A stretch of DNA of 18,995 bases from Alistipes sp. (lineage in GTDB: Bacteria; Bacteroidota; Bacteroidia; Bacteroidales; Rikenellaceae): NCBI GenBank assembly GCA_017436185.1, contig JAFSDP010000022.1, positions 1 through 18,995 of the forward strand, given 5' to 3'. Positions 15,248-18,995 of the stretch are shown in pieces. Positions within the stretch are counted from its first letter, which is position 1, and each line of letters begins with the position of its first letter. The translations under genes and the position numbers were made by a program. Below the pieces are notes generated by a model. It saw only the letters and a list, made by a program, of their open reading frames with translations. It ran no database searches and had not been told where the DNA came from.

Positions 15248-15775
15248 ATGAATATGATTGCTTTGATTGTTTTAGGTGTGGTGGTGCTGCTGGCGGTGGT
15301 GCTCTATTTCAGCTATCACAACCGTGAGGTGAGCCTGCGCAAGGAGTTTGAGGCTCAGCAAGGAAAAATCGAGTCGGTCTATGACACGATGTGGAAGACC
15401 CTGAAGCAGGAGGCTGAGGTGACCGAGCAGTACCGCAAGGCCTTTGAGCGCATCTATCCCGAGCTGATTGCAGGTCGTTACAGTGGCGATAATTCGCAGC
15501 TGATGAAGTTCATCCACGAGGCCAACCCCAACTTCGATGTCAAGCTCTACGACAAGCTGATGCAGGTCATCGAGTCGCAGCGTGCCTACTTCGCCTCGGC
15601 CCAGCAGCGCATTCTGGACATCATTCGTGAGCACGACACGTTGCGTGAGTCGCTGCCCTCGTCGTGGTTTGTCGGCTCGCGTCCCAAACTGGAGTATGAG
15701 GTGATATCGTCCTCGATCACGAAGGAGGTGGTCGAGACCCGTCGTGACGAGGAGATCAAGCTCTTCAACGAATAG
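15248..15775 (+). CDS. LemA-like membrane protein
   Basis: The 175-residue protein has one N-terminal TM helix (3-22) and then a charged helical domain. The region HNREVSLRKEFEAQQGKIES (24-43) followed by YDTMWKTLKQ (45-54) resembles divergent LemA-family proteins, where an anchored helix bundle faces the cytoplasm or periplasm. Classical LemA proteins carry RYDLIPNLV in this place, which is absent here. The start at 15248 is set by the promoter; an ATG two codons later (15254) is equally possible. The terminator and own promoter separate it from the protease operon, but it might still act on the same membrane system (inference). Confidence 0.65.
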   Translation: MNMIALIVLGVVVLLAVVLYFSYHNREVSLRKEFEAQQGKIESVYDTMWKTLKQEAEVTEQYRKAFERIYPELIAGRYSGDNSQLMKFIHEANPNFDVKLYDKLMQVIESQRAYFASAQQRILDIIREHDTLRESLPSSWFVGSRPKLEYEVISSSITKEVVETRRDEEIKLFNE

Positions 15776-15794
15776 TCGGCATTAGCTACTCGCT

Positions 15795-16946
15795 GTGCAT
15801 CGTATAGCCTATATTGCACCGCCACTCACCGCCCTGGGTTTGGTGTTGTGGCTGGGCATAACACCCGATTGGTGGGCCTATTTGGTGATGGTTGCCGTTG
15901 CCGAGTTGGTCCTCTGGTTGGTGTTGCGCCGTATGAGCCGTAAGCGGGAGTATCTGAGTGGCTATGCCCACTCGGTCGAGCACCACAATCCTTGGGTCGA
16001 AAGGGTCGTGACAACCGAAACCTATACCGACAGCCGAGGTCGCACCCACACCCGCCAGCGAGTCCATTATGTTCGCCACAGCGATGAGTGGTGGATGTGG
16101 CTCAACACGGGCAAAAGCATTGCGATTGACTCGACCACTTATAACCTGTGGCGCACCCGTTGGGCCACGCCGTGTGAGCAGATCAACCCCTACCATCCGA
16201 GCTGCGTCAGTGGGGGTGGTGGTCAGCGATACGTCTGGAACGGCGTCTATGAAGATGCTGCTACGGTGACCTATAAGGGGCTTTATATCAACTACCTGGC
16301 CAATTCTAACACCATCTTCCTCGAAGAACGAATTACGAAAACCCGAGCCGAGGAGATGGGATTGGTCGAATACCCCGACTTCGGAAGCGAGGGGTTGGAT
16401 ACTCAGACGGTGCTCTGCTCGTCGCACCTGCCCGAAGAGGTCGAACTGCCTAAAGAGTGGGAACGCGCGCTGCAACTTATCAATGCCTTCTATGGGGCGG
16501 AGCGACAGATACACCTCTTTGTGGCGTTGTTTGCTGCTCGGGATGGGATCGAGACGGCCCGTGCCCAGCGCAACTATTGGCACGGGGGTAACAAGAACGA
16601 ACTAACCATCTGCCTGGGTGTGGATTGCACGAAAGACGAAGCGGGTGGCTATGCGATGGAGGTGAAGTGGTGCGATGCCTTTTCGTGGTGCGACGAACCT
16701 CGATTGGAGGTGGCCATCGAGCGGTGGTTTGTGGACCATCCCACGCTCGATTTGACGGCTTTCGGGGAGTGGCTGAAAGCCAATCTTTCGCTGTGGAAAC
16801 GCAAATCCTTCAGCGACTTCAAATACCTCGGCATTCGCCTCTCTATGGGCCATAAATGGCTGCTCTTTGCTCTGACCCTTTTGTTGTGTGGCGCAATGGT
16901 TGCCATCGCCCTCGAGTGCCTTGTGCCCTATGCGCCACCTGCTTAA
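15795..16946 (+). CDS. Unrecognised membrane protein with three TM segments
   Basis: The 383-residue protein starts with GTG (an in-frame stop at 15783 limits extension). It has two TM helices (about 4-21 and 26-45), a central domain of about 300 residues and a C-terminal TM helix (354-374). The central domain is rich in Trp and Tyr and contains the distinctive WHGGNKNELTICLGVD segment. The many aromatic residues and the motif TETYTDSRGRTHTRQRVHY suggest a folded soluble domain between the anchors. I did not recognise the family. It begins 19 bases after the lemA-like gene and is probably co-transcribed with it. Confidence 0.7.
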   Translation: MHRIAYIAPPLTALGLVLWLGITPDWWAYLVMVAVAELVLWLVLRRMSRKREYLSGYAHSVEHHNPWVERVVTTETYTDSRGRTHTRQRVHYVRHSDEWWMWLNTGKSIAIDSTTYNLWRTRWATPCEQINPYHPSCVSGGGGQRYVWNGVYEDAATVTYKGLYINYLANSNTIFLEERITKTRAEEMGLVEYPDFGSEGLDTQTVLCSSHLPEEVELPKEWERALQLINAFYGAERQIHLFVALFAARDGIETARAQRNYWHGGNKNELTICLGVDCTKDEAGGYAMEVKWCDAFSWCDEPRLEVAIERWFVDHPTLDLTAFGEWLKANLSLWKRKSFSDFKYLGIRLSMGHKWLLFALTLLLCGAMVAIALECLVPYAPPA

Positions 16947-16977
16947 CACGAAAATCTATACAAGAAACTTATCAATA

Positions 16978-17601
16978 ATGGCTGATGCAAAGAGAGTTGC
17001 TGAGAAAATCAAACAGCAGGGCTATGTGGTTGTGAAACACGAAATGGAGGATGAGTCGCCCGAGGCGTGGTTTATCTTTCAGGTGTGGTTCTACCTGCAA
17101 CACGATTTTGAGATTCGTCTGGATTGGCGCTGCGGCAAATACTACCTCTATGTGGAGCGTGGCGAGGCGGCCATAAGGGAAAAGATGCCTGCCCGTCGAG
17201 CGTTGGATGCCTATACGGCCGAGGAGTTTCTGCGGGGCAATCTGTTGAAACACTATCCGCTTTTCAGGGAGATCTCCGAGACGATTCGCACCTCGGGTCT
17301 CTATGTGACCGAGGAGAAGAAGGTGATAAACATCCTGAAGCGGAAGGATCATCGAGCCGTCTTGTTTTGGCTGATGGATGAGTGGGGGAGTGAGCCGTGC
17401 GACAACCCCTGCGGCATTGTGCATAAGGAGCAACCTTTGATGATGCTCTCCACGTTTCGTCAGCGCGATTTGATGATCGAGCAGGCCAAACAACTCGGTT
17501 TTGAAATCACCACCCGCCGCCCGAGTTGGGCCGATGAGGAGGACGACGAGAGCACCGAACAAGTCGTCGTCGGCTTCAAGGAACTCGACTTTTTGTTTTA
17601 G
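16978..17601 (+). CDS. Unrecognised soluble protein
   Basis: The 207-residue protein has no signal peptide or TM segment. It is mixed alpha/beta with an acidic stretch (ADEEDDESTEQ, 185-195) near the C-terminus and a WFIFQVWFYL aromatic strand at 31-40. No family or catalytic motif is recognisable. The start at 16978 (MADAKRV) is preferred over the ATG at 16888, which would overlap the previous gene by 59 bases. It lies 31 bases after that gene and seems to close the three-gene set starting at 15248. No clear terminator follows. Confidence 0.65.
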   Translation: MADAKRVAEKIKQQGYVVVKHEMEDESPEAWFIFQVWFYLQHDFEIRLDWRCGKYYLYVERGEAAIREKMPARRALDAYTAEEFLRGNLLKHYPLFREISETIRTSGLYVTEEKKVINILKRKDHRAVLFWLMDEWGSEPCDNPCGIVHKEQPLMMLSTFRQRDLMIEQAKQLGFEITTRRPSWADEEDDESTEQVVVGFKELDFLF

Positions 17602-17633
17602 CGCAGGGGGCCACTTTCGACAACGCAACCTCA

Positions 17634-17948
17634 TTGTCCACAACGACTACACCAAAGCGGGTGCCGAATAGGCCATCTCCCGAAGAGAATAATGGCAAAG
17701 ATACGAATTTGGGATTCTATATCTATTGTCGCAATTTTGCCTACAACGAGAATTATCTGCAACTCGCAAAAGAGGCAACTGCACCCAATATGAACTTTCT
17801 CTTTGCCGGAAATGCTTCGTTGGGCGGGCGGCTCTATATGACCTTTTCGGACGAGAAGTTTAAGCCCTGCATCAACACCGCAACCGCCTTCTTCAATAGG
17901 TTTGACACTCGCTCCAATTGCGAGGATTTTGTAAAGAATCCGGCATGA
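17634..17948 (+). CDS. Doubtful ORF or gene remnant
   Basis: An open frame of 104 codons has codon use fairly like the local genes from about codon 24 on (for example TCG GAC GAG AAG TTT AAG). It has no promoter, no recognisable family and no obvious leader motif. The opposite strand is also open over the same stretch with a less protein-like translation. It may be the tail of a decayed gene or the joint of an insertion. It lies just before the base composition turns AT-rich. Confidence 0.25.
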   Translation: MSTTTTPKRVPNRPSPEENNGKDTNLGFYIYCRNFAYNENYLQLAKEATAPNMNFLFAGNASLGGRLYMTFSDEKFKPCINTATAFFNRFDTRSNCEDFVKNPA

Positions 17949-18481
17949 TGGAGGTTTCGAAAGGTCGAGGCGCCGCAAATTGGTGACCTAATCATACAAC
18001 ATAATTTTTCAATGAAAAATTTTGCTCTAATATAACAATGATACAAAAAGAGGGCTGGAACCGTCTTGATTATTAGTGATTTATAAGTAGCGTCTGTTGG
18101 TGGGCGTTAGTTACTTACCGATGCAACACATTTACACTATTGATTGAATGCGTTTTAGCCTTTTAATCGGTACAACTCACATTTTTACAATGACACGGAA
18201 AATACTCACAAATTCATAGTGCTGATAATCAGCGATTTCGATATACGTGTTGTACCGCGCTTTTCAAGCTCATTTTCAAGTTTCGGTAGAAACCCAATTG
18301 AAGTGATTTATATTCAGTTTCTTACCGCCTTCGCGTTCCAAATGATTTACAGATGCAAAGATACGCTTTTTAAGCGATAATCCGTAATGATTAGCAATGA
18401 TTTTTATCTATCTGTATACATATGGACGAGATAAATGTATAGTTATTTTTCTTTTGTAGTGCATATTTTTTGTTGTTAATG
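17949..18481. other. AT-rich non-coding stretch with several inverted repeats
   Basis: No convincing gene is present on either strand. The sequence is more AT-rich than everything to its left. It contains a perfect 6-bp palindrome GCTGATAATCAGC (18221-18233), a wide dyad ACCGAT/ATCGGT (18117-18122 and 18166-18171), the hairpin at 18284-18327, and three AATGATT copies near 18340-18400. It could be the decayed edge of a mobile island or hold a small RNA. I could not identify attachment sites. Confidence 0.45.
18284..18327. repeat. 10-bp hairpin with one bulge
   Basis: CGGTAGAAAC (18284-18293) pairs with GTTTCTTACCG (18317-18327), leaving one bulged T, around a 23-base loop. Neither side has a T-run, so it is not an intrinsic terminator. 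It may be a recombinase or regulator site, or part of a structured RNA. Confidence 0.5.
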
Positions 18482-18512
18482 TATTGGATATAAGAATTTA
18501 TCCATATCTTTG
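18482..18512 (+). promoter_or_regulatory. Promoter of the HipBA-type operon
   Basis: TATCTTTG (18505-18512) is a good -7 box. A TTG-type -33 box (ATTG, 18483-18486) lies 18 bases upstream. The predicted start near 18519 gives a leader of about 65 bases before the ATG at 18585. Confidence 0.65.
18485..18504 (+). promoter_or_regulatory. Palindromic operator candidate TGGATA-N8-TATCCA
   Basis: TGGATA (18485-18490) and TATCCA (18499-18504) form a perfect 6-bp inverted repeat with an 8-base spacer. It fills the gap between the two promoter boxes. The known E. coli HipB operator is TATCC-N8-GGATA; here the half-sites are the same with the same spacer but in the opposite order. Binding by the adjacent XRE protein is inferred. 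Confidence 0.6.
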
Positions 18513-18584
18513 CATTATAAATTATTGCATGCGATAAGTAAAAGTTTGAATAGCTGGTTAAATTAACGTGTAAGATAAGATAGT

Positions 18585-18896
18585 ATGACTGATTATTATG
18601 AATATTCTATACCTGAATTGGTGAAGTTACTTGGTGCCAGATTCAAGGACTATCGTTTGCGCTCTCATATGACGCAAAAGGATGTTGCAGAGCAATCTGG
18701 AATCACGGTCAATACCATTCACAAATTCGAGAATGGTACAACCGGTAATATGTCATTGGGAACATTCTTGTCGCTTATGAAAGCCATTGGTCAGATTGAT
18801 GCATTGGATGACATGATGCCGGAACTTCCTGAATCGGCATACTTAATCAGAGATAATCAAAAGAAAGTACAACGTATAAGACATAAGAAACAATGA
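18585..18896 (+). CDS. XRE-family HTH antitoxin (HipB-like)
   Basis: The 103-residue protein has a classic XRE/Cro helix-turn-helix at about 17-72: LGARFKDYRLRSHMTQKDVA, then SGITVNTIHKFENG as the recognition part, then TFLSLMKAIG. The C-terminal tail (80-103) is basic and probably flexible. Its stop overlaps the start of a HipA-type gene by four bases (ATGA), the arrangement expected of a toxin-antitoxin operon in which the DNA-binding antitoxin holds the kinase toxin and represses the promoter. Base composition is more AT-rich than the left part of the window, in line with horizontal acquisition. Confidence 0.85.
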   Translation: MTDYYEYSIPELVKLLGARFKDYRLRSHMTQKDVAEQSGITVNTIHKFENGTTGNMSLGTFLSLMKAIGQIDALDDMMPELPESAYLIRDNQKKVQRIRHKKQ

Positions 18897-18995
18897 TTAC
18901 CAGCTCGCTTAAAGTTTTTCTATGGGATAAGGAAATAGGACGTTTGTCGTGGGATGCTCGAAGAGGTAATTCTTACTTCGAGTACAACTACAAAT
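18893..18995 (+). CDS. hipA: HipA-family toxin kinase, N-terminal part (cut by window end)
   Basis: Only the first 34 codons are present, beginning MITSSLKVFLWDKEIGRLSW and running to EYNYK. The pattern of a short strand, WDKEIGRLSWD and FEY resembles the N-terminal subdomain of HipA proteins (roughly lxVyldgxxvGxLs...FeY). HipA kinases phosphorylate targets such as glutamyl-tRNA synthetase and cause growth arrest. The catalytic domain lies outside the window, so activity and completeness cannot be judged. The ATG overlaps the antitoxin stop by four bases, implying translational coupling. Confidence 0.65.
   Translation, partial: MITSSLKVFLWDKEIGRLSWDARRGNSYFEYNYK

Noticed and set aside
17696..18363. 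Leftward -7-like boxes (reverse of CAAAGATA) at 17696-17703 and 18356-18363
   Set aside because: Neither has a -33 box at suitable spacing, and no gene follows on the minus strand. The shared GCAAAGATACG is a frequent intergenic string in this lineage.

Overview
The window looks like a chromosomal segment of a Bacteroidota gut-type bacterium, possibly Alistipes or another Rikenellaceae. This rests on several promoters of the Bacteroidota form (TTTG, about 19-20 bases, TAnnTTTG), on A-rich leaders without Shine-Dalgarno sequences, and on codon style. The genus is an inference. No tRNA, rRNA, CRISPR array or intact insertion sequence was seen.

Left part (1-3720). A repeat-rich intergenic region (1-544) precedes a two-gene purine salvage operon, xpt (xanthine phosphoribosyltransferase) and a XanQ-type xanthine permease. 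Inverted copies of the same short repeats lie on both sides of this operon: a 32-base element with one mismatch between copies, and arrays of 9-10-base GACCTATA-like units. A leftward PadR regulator / DUF2812 membrane-protein operon follows, with a clear promoter overlapped by a likely PadR operator and an intrinsic terminator.

Centre (3751-15194). This is the striking part. Two paralogous bacterial tubulin-like (Tubulin_2 type) proteins are encoded. The shorter one (787 aa) runs leftward on its own. The longer one (984 aa) sits in a rightward operon: secreted vWA protein with an intact MIDAS, lipoprotein-like single-pass membrane protein, small two-TM protein, tubulin-like GTPase, and a 1125-aa membrane protein carrying a papain-type cysteine protease domain with a complete Gln/Cys/His/Asn set. 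The predicted layout is a periplasmic vWA sensor or adaptor, membrane linkers, a cytoplasmic tubulin-like polymer or switch, and a membrane-anchored protease. A tubulin-like family linked to vWA proteins and proposed to remodel membranes has been described by comparative genomics (from memory). I do not know of a description of this exact version with the protease and the divergent second tubulin. The two tubulin genes show mosaic DNA similarity that suggests gene conversion between the inverted copies.

Right part (15192-17601). After a strong terminator, whose T-run forms the -33 box of the next promoter, comes a LemA-like membrane protein followed by two unrecognised genes (one with three TM segments, one soluble).

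Far right (17602-18995). An AT-rich stretch of about 1 kb with little coding content leads to a HipBA-type toxin-antitoxin pair: a XRE-family antitoxin and the first 34 codons of a HipA-family kinase, overlapping by four bases. A GGATA-N8-TATCC palindrome lies between the promoter boxes.
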